Assembly: GCA_900554635.1 (NCBI GenBank)
Contig: USHY01000024.1
Coordinates: 1-17,393 of the forward strand
Source: an uncultured Clostridium sp.
GTDB taxonomy: Bacteria; Bacillota; Clostridia; TANB77; CAG-508
Reading direction: 5' to 3'
DNA length: 17,393 bases
Both the position numbers and the translations under genes were made by a program. The notes below the pieces were generated by a model that saw nothing but the letters and a program-made list of their open reading frames with translations, searched no databases and was not told the DNA's origin. How positions within the stretch are numbered: position 1 is the stretch's first letter; each line of letters begins with the position of its first letter. Positions 8,181 through 15,482 of the stretch are shown piece after piece.

Positions 8181-8315
8181 CTATACAGTAACTTTTTTTC
8201 TACCTTTTGCTCTTCTAGCTTTTAAAACATTTCTTCCGCTTTTTGTTTGCATTCTTGCTCTAAATCCGTGTACTTTCTTTTCTTGTCTATTTTTTGGTTG
8301 ATATGTCATTTTCAT
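8181..8315 (-). CDS. rpmH: Ribosomal protein bL34
   Basis: A 44-aa basic ribosomal protein: it begins MKMTYQPKNRQEKKVHGFRA, carries the L34 hallmark TYQPKNR...KVHGFRARM, and ends in RRAKGRKKVTV. It binds 23S rRNA in the 50S subunit. The ATG at 8313-8315 has AGAGGAGG nine bases upstream. It is the first gene of the operon driven by the promoter at 8354-8383. Confidence 0.97.
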   Translation of the reverse strand: MKMTYQPKNRQEKKVHGFRARMQTKSGRNVLKARRAKGRKKVTV

Positions 8316-8353
8316 AGTAATATACCTCCTCTAATTTAATCATAAGCTTTAAA

Positions 8354-8383
8354 ATTATATCCCAAAACCATACTAATTGTCAA
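8354..8383 (-). promoter_or_regulatory. Near-consensus promoter of the rpmH operon
   Basis: On the minus strand a perfect -35 TTGACA (8378-8383) and a perfect -10 TATAAT (8354-8359) are separated by 18 bases. The start would be near 8347, giving a leader of about 30 bases before rpmH. This is the strongest promoter in the window, as expected for a ribosomal protein gene. The rest of the 217-bp rpmH-dnaA spacer is AT-rich; a TAAAAT -10-like hexamer at 8468-8473 could serve dnaA but has no clear -35, and no DnaA box is visible. Confidence 0.87.
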
Positions 8384-8532
8384 GTATTTATTCGAATTTT
8401 TTAAATATTATAATATTTTTATTAATTAATATTGATTAATTTTTTATTTTTTGATATTATTGTGTCGTAAAATAGGTATTTATTTTTTTGATGCCTTTTT
8501 TTGTTAAATGAACACTGGAGGTTTATGTACCA

Positions 8533-9864
8533 ATGGAAAGCAATTTGAATGACTTATTGAATGAAGCAAAAAACTTACTAAAAGGCGAACTTTCCGAGCT
8601 TTCTTATAAAACTTGGCTTTTACCCCTAGAAATTCAAGGAATAGAAAATAACAATGTAATCCTTGTTTCTGATGATCCTTTTAAAAAGGAATCTGTAGAG
8701 TCTCGATTTAAAGATTTACTTGAAAATGCTTTTAGTATCATATTACAAAAGAAATGTACTGTTTCGATAGTACTAAGTACCGAAAATGATACACAAGACA
8801 AAGTTTCAAATTTTTCGAATGTAAATTATTCTAAAACCTATTTGAATCCTAATTATTCCTTTGATACTTTTGTTGTTGGAGATAATAACCGATTTGCACA
8901 CGCAGCAGCCTTAGCTGTTGCAGAATCACCAGCTACAGCTTATAATCCTTTATACATCTACGGAGGAGTTGGTTTAGGTAAAACACACTTAATGCATGCA
9001 ATCGGTAATGAAGTAATGAGAAATCATAGAGACTTTAAAATACTTTATGTAACCTCAGAAAACTTCACTAATGAATTTATAAACTCACTTAGAGACAACG
9101 GAATGGAAAAATTTAGGAATAAATATAGAAACATTGATGTCCTTCTAATTGATGATATTCAGTTCATTGCAGGCAAAGATAGGTTGCAAGAAGAATTCTT
9201 TCATACATTCAACACACTAAGAGAAAACGGAAAACAAATTGTTTTATCAAGTGATAAACCACCAAGAGATATTCCTCTTTTAGAAGATAGGTTAAAATCA
9301 AGATTCGAGTGGGGAATACTTGCCGATATAGCAATGGCAGATTACGAAGTTCGTTTAGCAATTTTAAGAAAAAAAGCTGAAGAAAAGCATGCTTTAATAG
9401 ATGATGATATTCTAAAAAACATTGCAGCAAAAATAGACTCAAACATAAGAGAATTAGAAGGTGTTTTCAACAAAATAGTAGCACAAGCATCTCTTACACA
9501 TACACCAGTAACTTTTGAAATGGCAGAAAAAGCAATAAACGATATAATCAGACAAAATTCATCAGTCATTTCAATAGAGTATATACAAGATGTTGTATGC
9601 AGTTATTTTGATATAACAATAAAGGACTTAAAAAGTTCTCAGCGTTCTAGCAATATAACATTTCCAAGACAAATAGGAATGTATCTTTGTAGAATCCTTA
9701 CAAATGAGTCATTTCCAAAGGTTGGAGAAGCTTTTGGGAAAAGAGATCACACAACAGTAATGCATGCATTTAAAAAAATAGAAAAAGACATAAAAGAGGA
9801 TCCAAATACAAAACTAATTGTGGAAAGTGTGAAAAAAATTGTGCTAAACAACAAACAGGCATAA
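8533..9864 (+). CDS. dnaA: Chromosomal replication initiator DnaA
   Basis: An AAA+ ATPase that binds DnaA boxes in oriC, forms a filament on the DnaA-trios and opens the duplex. The 443-aa protein has domain I (about 1-80), a short variable linker (about 82-107), the AAA+ domain with Walker A GGVGLGKT (144-151) and Walker B LLIDDIQ (204-210), and the DNA-binding domain IV with the signature DHTTVMHA (405-412). The ATG at 8533 is 11 bases after GGAGG (8517-8521), slightly long spacing; an upstream ATG at 8525 is out of frame. Autoregulation through DnaA boxes in its promoter, common in Firmicutes, is not evident here. A palindrome (9882-9897) follows the stop. Confidence 0.98.
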   Translation: MESNLNDLLNEAKNLLKGELSELSYKTWLLPLEIQGIENNNVILVSDDPFKKESVESRFKDLLENAFSIILQKKCTVSIVLSTENDTQDKVSNFSNVNYSKTYLNPNYSFDTFVVGDNNRFAHAAALAVAESPATAYNPLYIYGGVGLGKTHLMHAIGNEVMRNHRDFKILYVTSENFTNEFINSLRDNGMEKFRNKYRNIDVLLIDDIQFIAGKDRLQEEFFHTFNTLRENGKQIVLSSDKPPRDIPLLEDRLKSRFEWGILADIAMADYEVRLAILRKKAEEKHALIDDDILKNIAAKIDSNIRELEGVFNKIVAQASLTHTPVTFEMAEKAINDIIRQNSSVISIEYIQDVVCSYFDITIKDLKSSQRSSNITFPRQIGMYLCRILTNESFPKVGEAFGKRDHTTVMHAFKKIEKDIKEDPNTKLIVESVKKIVLNNKQA

Positions 9865-9881
9865 AATAAACAAAAACTTAA

Positions 9882-9897
9882 ACTTTTTCGAAAAAGT
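9882..9897. repeat. 16-bp perfect palindrome after dnaA
   Basis: ACTTTTTCGAAAAAGT is fully self-complementary and lies 17 bases beyond the dnaA stop. It could be part of a weak transcript end for dnaA, since an AT-rich stretch follows, or a protein-binding site. Function unknown. Confidence 0.5.
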
Positions 9898-9920
9898 ATT
9901 TGTTAAACATTATTTTGCCA

Positions 9921-9954
9921 AGAAAAAATCTTTCTTTACTTACGGAAGAAAGAT
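9921..9954 (-). terminator. Hairpin at the left edge of oriC, terminator-like on the minus strand
   Basis: ATCTTTCTT (9928-9936) and AAGAAAGAT (9946-9954) pair perfectly around a 9-base loop. On the minus strand the stem runs straight into a T tract (complement of the A run 9923-9928), the form of an intrinsic terminator facing the 3' end of dnaA. On the plus strand no T tract follows. It may block leftward transcription out of oriC, or be a structural element. Confidence 0.4.
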
Positions 9955-9959
9955 AAGAG

Positions 9960-10175
9960 TTATCCATAGGCACCTGTGAATATCCTGTGGAAAACTTGTG
10001 GATAAGTAGTTTTTACACATTCAAAATTTAATAATGTGGATAACTTTAAAAATTATCCACAAACATATCCACAACAACAAACCTTAGGGAAATAAGTTAT
10101 ACACATAGTTATCCACATTATCCACAGCCCCTACTAATACTATTACTATATATATTTATTTATATATAATAAAAG
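9960..10175. other. Origin of chromosome replication, oriC
   Basis: The dnaA-dnaN spacer is packed with 9-mers matching the DnaA box TTATNCACA or the relaxed TTWTNCACA. Exact TTATCCACA or TTATACACA: 9997-10005 (minus), 10035-10043 (minus), 10053-10061, 10097-10105, 10109-10117 and 10118-10126 (plus). TTTT variants: 9986-9994 (minus) and 10011-10019 (plus). One-mismatch boxes: 9960-9968 and 10065-10073 (plus), 9975-9983 (minus). The last two exact boxes abut and are followed by a short GC stretch, DnaA-trios and an AT-rich region, the order known from Bacillus subtilis. Gene orientation flips around this locus. Confidence 0.97.
10127..10175. other. Unwinding region: GC clamp, DnaA-trios and AT-rich DUE
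   Basis: Directly after the last DnaA box (ending 10126) come GCCC and then CTACTAATACTATTACTA (10131-10148), six consecutive trinucleotides of the form NTA. Their complement read 3'-5' is GAT-GAT-TAT-GAT-AAT-GAT, the DnaA-trio pattern on which DnaA assembles on single strands. A nearly pure A/T tract (10149-10174) follows, the likely site of initial melting. A TATAAT at 10165-10170 could also be the -10 of a dnaN promoter. Confidence 0.85.
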
Positions 10176-10211
10176 CAAACAATTTTTGAAAGAGAAAAGA
10201 GAGGATATAAA

Positions 10212-11333
10212 ATGAAAATAATTTGTGATAGAGAAAAACTTTTAAAAGCAATAAATGCAGTAGTAAGAGGAGTACCTACAAGAACAACAATGCCAGTACT
10301 TGAAGGTATTTATATGCAAACAAACAATAATCAACTAAAATTAACTACATATGATTTAGAATTAGGAATTGAATATGTAATAGATTCAACAATAGAAGAA
10401 GAAGGAAATACTGTAGTAAATGCAACTATGTTTAGTGAAATTATTAGAAGATTACCAGATTCAGAAATAAAACTAACAGTAAATGAAAATAAACTATTAG
10501 TTATAGAATGTGAAGGTTCATTATATAAATTATCAACAATGAATCCTGAAGAATTTCCAGAATTACCAAAAATAGAAATTGAAAATTCATTAGAAACAGA
10601 ACAAATGGTATTAAGAAATATGATAAGAAAAACAATATTTGCAGTAAGTAACGAGGAAAATAGACCAATATTTACAGGTTGCCTATTTGAAACAAGAAAT
10701 AATAAACTAAATATTGTAGCAATTGATGGATTTAGAATGGGATGGGTAAGCAAAGTATTAATAAAGGAAACAGCTGATTTTAAAGCAGTAATTCCAGGAA
10801 AAACACTAAACGAAGTAAACAAAATTTTAAATGATTCATTTGATATTATAAAAATAGGAATAGCAAAAAATCAAGGTATTTTTGAAATGGAAAATTGTAA
10901 AATAGTAACAAGATTACTAGATGGAGAATTTTTAAACTATGAAAGTGTTGTTCCAGGAAATTGGGAAACTAGAATAAAGGTAAATAAAAATCAATTACAA
11001 GGATGCTTAGAAAGAGTTAGTTTAATTTCTTCATCAACAATGGAAAAAGAAAAAAAATATCCAGTAAAAATATCAATAGAAATTGGAAAAATAACATTAT
11101 CATGTACAAATCAAACAGGAGAAGCAAAAGAGGAAATGTACTTAGAAACAGAAGGACAAAATCTAGAAATTGGTGTAAATCCAAAATATTTCTTAGATGC
11201 ACTTAAAGCAATTGATGATGAAGAAGTGTTTATAGAATTTGGAAGCAATATTTCACCATGTATAATAAAACCAATTGAAGAATTGGAAAACGAATACATA
11301 TATATGATATTACCAGTAAGATTAAAAGCTTAA
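10212..11333 (+). CDS. dnaN: DNA polymerase III beta subunit (sliding clamp)
   Basis: The ring-shaped dimer that tethers DNA polymerase III and many repair proteins to DNA. The 373-aa product is the normal three-domain length. It begins MKIICDREKLLKAINAVVRGVPTR, a typical clamp N-terminus, contains the ENRPIFTGCLFE and VAIDGFRM blocks of the middle domain, and ends YIYMILPVRLKA, matching the conserved ...MPVR-L tail that forms part of the peptide-binding pocket. The start ATG follows AGAGAGGA by 6-7 bases. It lies directly after oriC; recF follows after 16 bases with no S4-domain yaaA/rlbA gene between, unlike Bacillus. Confidence 0.97.
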   Translation: MKIICDREKLLKAINAVVRGVPTRTTMPVLEGIYMQTNNNQLKLTTYDLELGIEYVIDSTIEEEGNTVVNATMFSEIIRRLPDSEIKLTVNENKLLVIECEGSLYKLSTMNPEEFPELPKIEIENSLETEQMVLRNMIRKTIFAVSNEENRPIFTGCLFETRNNKLNIVAIDGFRMGWVSKVLIKETADFKAVIPGKTLNEVNKILNDSFDIIKIGIAKNQGIFEMENCKIVTRLLDGEFLNYESVVPGNWETRIKVNKNQLQGCLERVSLISSSTMEKEKKYPVKISIEIGKITLSCTNQTGEAKEEMYLETEGQNLEIGVNPKYFLDALKAIDDEEVFIEFGSNISPCIIKPIEELENEYIYMILPVRLKA

Positions 11334-11349
11334 AAATAAGGGAAAAAAG

Positions 11350-12435
11350 ATGTTTATAAAAGAAATAAAATTGGAAAATTTTAGGAATTATGACTTTGAA
11401 AAAATAGAATTAAACAGTAAAACAAATATATTTTTTGGAGATAATGCACAAGGAAAAACAAATATATTAGAGTCAATTTTTATTGCAAGTTTAGGAAAAT
11501 CCTTTAGAACAACAAAAGATAAAGAATTAATTAAAGAAAATAAAGACACAGCTAAAATTCAAATTAAATTTATAAAAAATAATAGAGAAGAAAAAATAGA
11601 TGTGGAACTAAGTGATAAAAAAAGAGTTTTAATAAATGAAATTCCAATAAAAAAATTAAGCGAAATAATAGGAAAAATAAATGTTGTATTATTTACTCCT
11701 GAGGATATAGAAATACTTAGAAATGAACCGATTAGAAGAAGAAAATTTTTAAATATAATGATAAGCCAATTAAGACCTAAATATGTTTATATAATGTCAG
11801 AATATAAAAAAACATTAGAACAAAGAAATAACTACTTAAAACAAATAAAATATGAAAATAAACCACAAAAAAATTTAATTATATGGGATGAACAATTAGC
11901 AACTCTAGGAATAAAAATATATGAATATAGAAACGAATTTATAGAAAAAATAAATAAAAAAATAAAAATAATTCACTCAAAAATTACTGATAATAAAGAA
12001 AATATAGAAATAAAATATAAAACAAATATAAATAAAGAAAATTATTTAGAAAAATTAGAAAAAAATCAAAATATAGACATTCAAAAAGGATATACTTCAA
12101 TTGGGGTACATAGAGATGATTTTGAAATAGAAATAAACAAAAAAAATGCAGCAATATATGGGTCACAAGGGCAACAAAGGTCATGTATTATTTCCCTAAA
12201 GCTAGCTGAAGCAGATGTAGTATATGATGAAATTGAAGAATATCCAGTTGTTTTACTAGATGATTTTATGTCTGAATTAGATAAAAAAAGAGTAAAAGGA
12301 TTTATCCAAAATATAAAAAATAATCAAGTATTAATCACAACAACAGATAAAATAAATCTTGACACAATGGTGTATAATCTGTATAAAGTTGATAAAGCAA
12401 AAGTAGAAAGGATGATTGACAATGGAAAAGTTTGA
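11350..12435 (+). CDS. recF: DNA replication and repair protein RecF
   Basis: An SMC-like ATPase that, with RecO and RecR, loads RecA at single-strand gaps. The 361-aa protein shows the N-terminal KLENFRNY motif, Walker A GDNAQGKTN (30-38), the ABC-type signature GSQGQQR (271-277) and Walker B VVLLDDFMSELD (300-311), all intact. AAGGGA lies upstream of the ATG. The middle part is very lysine- and asparagine-rich, reflecting the A-rich codons. Its last 14 bases overlap the proposed gyrB start, so the two genes are probably translated in a coupled way. Confidence 0.95.
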   Translation: MFIKEIKLENFRNYDFEKIELNSKTNIFFGDNAQGKTNILESIFIASLGKSFRTTKDKELIKENKDTAKIQIKFIKNNREEKIDVELSDKKRVLINEIPIKKLSEIIGKINVVLFTPEDIEILRNEPIRRRKFLNIMISQLRPKYVYIMSEYKKTLEQRNNYLKQIKYENKPQKNLIIWDEQLATLGIKIYEYRNEFIEKINKKIKIIHSKITDNKENIEIKYKTNINKENYLEKLEKNQNIDIQKGYTSIGVHRDDFEIEINKKNAAIYGSQGQQRSCIISLKLAEADVVYDEIEEYPVVLLDDFMSELDKKRVKGFIQNIKNNQVLITTTDKINLDTMVYNLYKVDKAKVERMIDNGKV

Positions 12436-14335
12436 GCATGAATATAAAGCAGACCAAATTCAAGTATTAGAGGGATTAGAAGCAGTAAGAAAAAGACCAG
12501 GAATGTATATTGGAAGTGTATCAGTAAGAGGATTACACCATTTAGTATATGAGATTGTTGATAACTCTGTAGATGAAGCTTTGGCAGGATATTGTACAAA
12601 AATAAATGTTGTAATAGAAAAAGGAAATATAATTAGGGTTGAAGATAATGGAAGAGGAATACCAGTAGATATTCACCCAAAAACAAAAATATCAGCAGCA
12701 GAAACAGTTTATACTGTATTACATGCAGGAGGAAAATTCGGTGGAGATAGCGGATATAAGGTATCTGGCGGATTACATGGTGTAGGTTCATCAGTAGTAA
12801 ATGCACTATCAGAATGGACAGAAGTCACAATAAAAAGAGATGGCGGAATATACAAAATGAAATTCAATAGAGGAAAAACTGTAGAGCCACTAACAAAAAT
12901 AGGAGATTCAAATGAAACTGGAACAACAGTAAGATTTTTTGCAGATGGTACAATATTTGAAACACTAGAGTATGAATACGAAGTACTTGAAAATAGATTT
13001 AGAGAAATGGCTTTTTTAACAAAAGGCCTAAGAATTACAATTAGAGATGAGAGAGAAGAACCAATAAAAGAAGCAGATTTTTGTTTTGAAGGTGGACTAG
13101 TATCATTTGTAGAATACTTAAATAAAAACAAAGAAAAATTACATGAAAAGCCAATTTATATCGATAAAAAAGGTGAATTTCCAATAGAAATAGCAATGCA
13201 ATACACATCTGCATATTCAGATACAATATTAACTTTTGTAAATAATATAAACACAGTTGAAGGAGGAACTCACCTAGAAGGTTTTAAAAGAGCCTTAACA
13301 AAAGTATTTAATGACTATGCAAAAAATCATAATATTTTAAAAGAAAAGGATGGAAATTTACAAGGTGAAGACATTAGAGAAGGAATAACAGCAGTTGTTT
13401 CAGTAAAAGTAAAAGAACCACAATTTGAAGGTCAAACAAAAACAAAATTAGGAAATAGTGAAGTAACAGGATTAGTGCAATCAGCAGTAACAGAAGAACT
13501 ATCAACATTTTTAGAAGAGAATCCTTCTGTTGCAAAAGCAATATTAGATAAGTGTATAAGTGCTTCAAGAGCTAGGGAAGCAGCAAGAAAGGCTCGAGAA
13601 TTAGTTAGAAGAAAAAATGCACTAGAAGGTTCAACCTTACCAGGAAAATTAGCAGACTGTAGTGAAAAGGATGCTTCACTTTGCGAAGTATATATAGTCG
13701 AGGGAGATTCAGCAGGAGGAAGTGCAAAACAAGGAAGAGACAGAAAATTTCAAGCAATACTTCCACTTTGGGGTAAAATGCTAAATGTGGAAAAAGCAAG
13801 AGCTGATAAAATTTATGGTAATGATAAATTAAATCCAGTAATACTTGCAATAGGAGCAGGAATTGGGGCAGACTTTGATGTATCAAAAATTCGTTACGGA
13901 AAAGTAATAATAATGGCAGATGCTGATGTTGATGGTTCACATATAAGAACACTACTACTAACATTTTTCTTCAGATATATGAGACCATTAGTTGAAAATG
14001 GAAATGTATTTTTAGCTCAACCGCCTTTATATAAGCTATCAAGAAAAGGCATGAAAGATGTATATTGCTATACAGATGAGCAACTTGAAAATCATCTTCA
14101 AGAATTAGGAAGAGATGGAATGAATATACAAAGATATAAAGGTTTAGGAGAAATGAATCCTGAACAATTATGGGAAACAACTATGAACCCAGCCACAAGA
14201 ACATTAGTACAAGTAACAATGGATGATGCTATAAAAGCAGATGAAATATTTACAGTATTAATGGGAGATGACATTGGTCCAAGAAGAGAATTTATAGAAA
14301 AAAATGCTAAATTCGTTAAAAATTTGGATATATAA
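12422..14335 (+). CDS. gyrB: DNA gyrase subunit B
   Basis: The ATPase and TOPRIM subunit of DNA gyrase, which introduces negative supercoils with GyrA. The 637-aa protein begins with the ADQIQVLEGLEAVRKRPGMYIG block. The GHKL ATPase motifs are DNSVDEAL, DNGRGIPV and GGLHGVGSSVVNALS. The TOPRIM domain has EGDSAGGSAKQGRDR and DADVDGSHIRTLLL, and the RYKGLGEMNPEQLWETTM tail is present. I take the ATG at 12422, nine bases after AAAGGA; a TTG at 12416 gives two more residues but poor spacing. gyrA does not follow immediately, as it does in many Firmicutes; a non-coding spacer and conjugation-like genes come next. Confidence 0.97.
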   Translation: MEKFEHEYKADQIQVLEGLEAVRKRPGMYIGSVSVRGLHHLVYEIVDNSVDEALAGYCTKINVVIEKGNIIRVEDNGRGIPVDIHPKTKISAAETVYTVLHAGGKFGGDSGYKVSGGLHGVGSSVVNALSEWTEVTIKRDGGIYKMKFNRGKTVEPLTKIGDSNETGTTVRFFADGTIFETLEYEYEVLENRFREMAFLTKGLRITIRDEREEPIKEADFCFEGGLVSFVEYLNKNKEKLHEKPIYIDKKGEFPIEIAMQYTSAYSDTILTFVNNINTVEGGTHLEGFKRALTKVFNDYAKNHNILKEKDGNLQGEDIREGITAVVSVKVKEPQFEGQTKTKLGNSEVTGLVQSAVTEELSTFLEENPSVAKAILDKCISASRAREAARKARELVRRKNALEGSTLPGKLADCSEKDASLCEVYIVEGDSAGGSAKQGRDRKFQAILPLWGKMLNVEKARADKIYGNDKLNPVILAIGAGIGADFDVSKIRYGKVIIMADADVDGSHIRTLLLTFFFRYMRPLVENGNVFLAQPPLYKLSRKGMKDVYCYTDEQLENHLQELGRDGMNIQRYKGLGEMNPEQLWETTMNPATRTLVQVTMDDAIKADEIFTVLMGDDIGPRREFIEKNAKFVKNLDI

Positions 14336-14340
14336 AATCT

Positions 14341-14372
14341 AATAGCTTAAGAAGTAACCTTCTTAAGCTATT
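14341..14372. terminator. 14-bp perfect hairpin after gyrB
   Basis: AATAGCTTAAGAAG (14341-14354) and CTTCTTAAGCTATT (14359-14372) pair perfectly with a 4-base loop, starting 5 bases after the gyrB stop. On the plus strand no T run follows (ATCGATAA); on the minus strand the stem is followed by AGATTTTATA. It probably ends the gyrB transcript, and could act on both strands. Confidence 0.65.
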
Positions 14373-14818
14373 ATCGATAAAGCTCATATTAATCTTCAGC
14401 TAAAACTAAAACAAATAACGTTTTCATTTGATGTATATTACTATACAAACAAACAATTAGCCAATCATTTTAATCAGTCGCTCGACTATAAAAACATCAT
14501 AAGAGACTACATTCCTCCCTAAGGGAATAAAAGTAATCCCTATGGTAGATACAAATAGATATTAATATAATCTTAACTCAGCTACAGTACACACATTTTG
14601 ACCACATAAACAAAGAAAAACAAAATATAGCCTACACATACATACTATAACCTTCAGCTCCGACATATCATAACCAAAACTAGCTATGAAACATCTTAGC
14701 TCGAATTATACAAAACCTTAAGAGACTTTATATAACTCTTAGTTCAATTAATAAAAACCTTATGCTACTATTATGTCTTTTTATTTTTTTTATATACTGG
14801 AAATATATGGAAAATAAA
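14373..14818. other. Gene-free spacer with reversed strand composition
   Basis: No convincing gene was found on either strand: stops are frequent in all frames I followed. By eye count, 14401-14760 has about 73 C and 31 G on the plus strand, opposite to the A/G-rich plus strand of the flanking genes. Small features are the palindromic AGTCG-CT-CGACT (14476-14487), the hairpin TAAGAG/CTCTTA (14719-14741), the stem AGGGA/TCCCT near 14521-14541, and direct repeats CTTCAGCT (14394-14401, 14652-14659) and TAAGAGACT (14500-14508, 14719-14727). It may be a non-coding RNA on the minus strand or a decayed, inverted gene. No known RNA family was recognised. Confidence 0.4.
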
Positions 14819-14873
14819 AGTCGAATTTTGTCGAACGATTTTTGTTGACAAATAGCTAAAAATAGTTTATTAT
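14819..14873 (+). promoter_or_regulatory. Promoter with two upstream Spo0A-box-like sites
   Basis: A perfect -35 TTGACA (14845-14850) and TATTAT (14868-14873) are separated by 17 bases, about 28 bases before the TTG start at 14901. Upstream are TGTCGAA (14829-14835), identical to the Spo0A box core TGNCGAA, and AGTCGAA (14819-14825, one mismatch), exactly 10 bp apart and so on the same helix face. Tandem 0A boxes at this spacing occur at Spo0A-controlled promoters. The promoter is well supported; Spo0A control is inference. Confidence 0.7.
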
Positions 14874-14900
14874 AAGTAAAGAAAAAGAAAGGAGGAAATA

Positions 14901-15473
14901 TTGAAAAACAAAACAGTGCAACAATGGTTACCATTTAGTAACATCACAGAAGATGGCATAATAAAATTCAAAGATAATTCTTATGTGAAAATTTTAAAAA
15001 TCTCGCCAATTAATTTTAATTTAAAATCTAATCTTGAAAAAGAATCTATAATAAATTCCTATAAAATTTTTTTAAAAACCTGTAATTTTAATATTCAAAT
15101 ATTAATTCAAAGTAATAAAGAAGATTTAACTGAGCATATTTTAAAAATAAAAAATAATAATGAAAATAAATCAGAAAAAATAAAAATAATTTCAAATAAA
15201 TATATAAATTATATTCAAGAAATTAATAAAAAAAGAAAATCATCTTCTAAAAATTTTTTTATTCTTATAAAAGAAAATCCCGAAAATAAAAAACAAAAAA
15301 TAAATGAGGAATACGAAAAAATAATAATTGAAAAATTAAATGAAAAATATTTTAAAATTAAAGAAAGCTTATCAAGATGCGGAAATATTGTAAAACAATG
15401 TGACAATAAAGAGGAGGTAGAAAAAATAATTAATTCATTTTTAAATACAAGAAAAGAATTAAAAATAAATTAA
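14901..15473 (+). CDS. VirB4/TraC N-terminal-domain-like protein of a conjugation-type locus
   Basis: A 190-aa protein without signal peptide or clear membrane segment. It starts with VQQWLPFSNITEDGIIKFKDNSYVKIL and ends with a region SLSRCGNIVKQCDNKEEVEKIINSFLN. Both blocks resemble, from memory of the family, the N-terminal domain of VirB4/TraC ATPases of clostridial type IV secretion modules, here as a separate protein without a nucleotide-binding domain. The middle (about 85-160) is lysine-, asparagine- and glutamate-rich and probably helical. The TTG start at 14901 has AAAGGAGG five to six bases upstream, so it is well translated. A strong promoter precedes it, and the ATPase gene begins 9 bases after its stop. 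Exact function is unknown. Confidence 0.6.
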   Translation: MKNKTVQQWLPFSNITEDGIIKFKDNSYVKILKISPINFNLKSNLEKESIINSYKIFLKTCNFNIQILIQSNKEDLTEHILKIKNNNENKSEKIKIISNKYINYIQEINKKRKSSSKNFFILIKENPENKKQKINEEYEKIIIEKLNEKYFKIKESLSRCGNIVKQCDNKEEVEKIINSFLNTRKELKIN

Positions 15474-15482
15474 ATAAAAAAT

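Noticed and set aside
14373..14818. CRISPR array or ToxI-type tandem repeats in the gyrB spacer
   Set aside because: The repeated words are 8-9 bases long and irregularly spaced; there is no regular repeat-spacer or tandem unit.
14728..14934. 68-codon minus-strand frame at the end of the gyrB spacer
   Set aside because: It overlaps the promoter and start of the plus-strand operon, is rich in F, I and K from AT-rich DNA, and has no convincing start signal.
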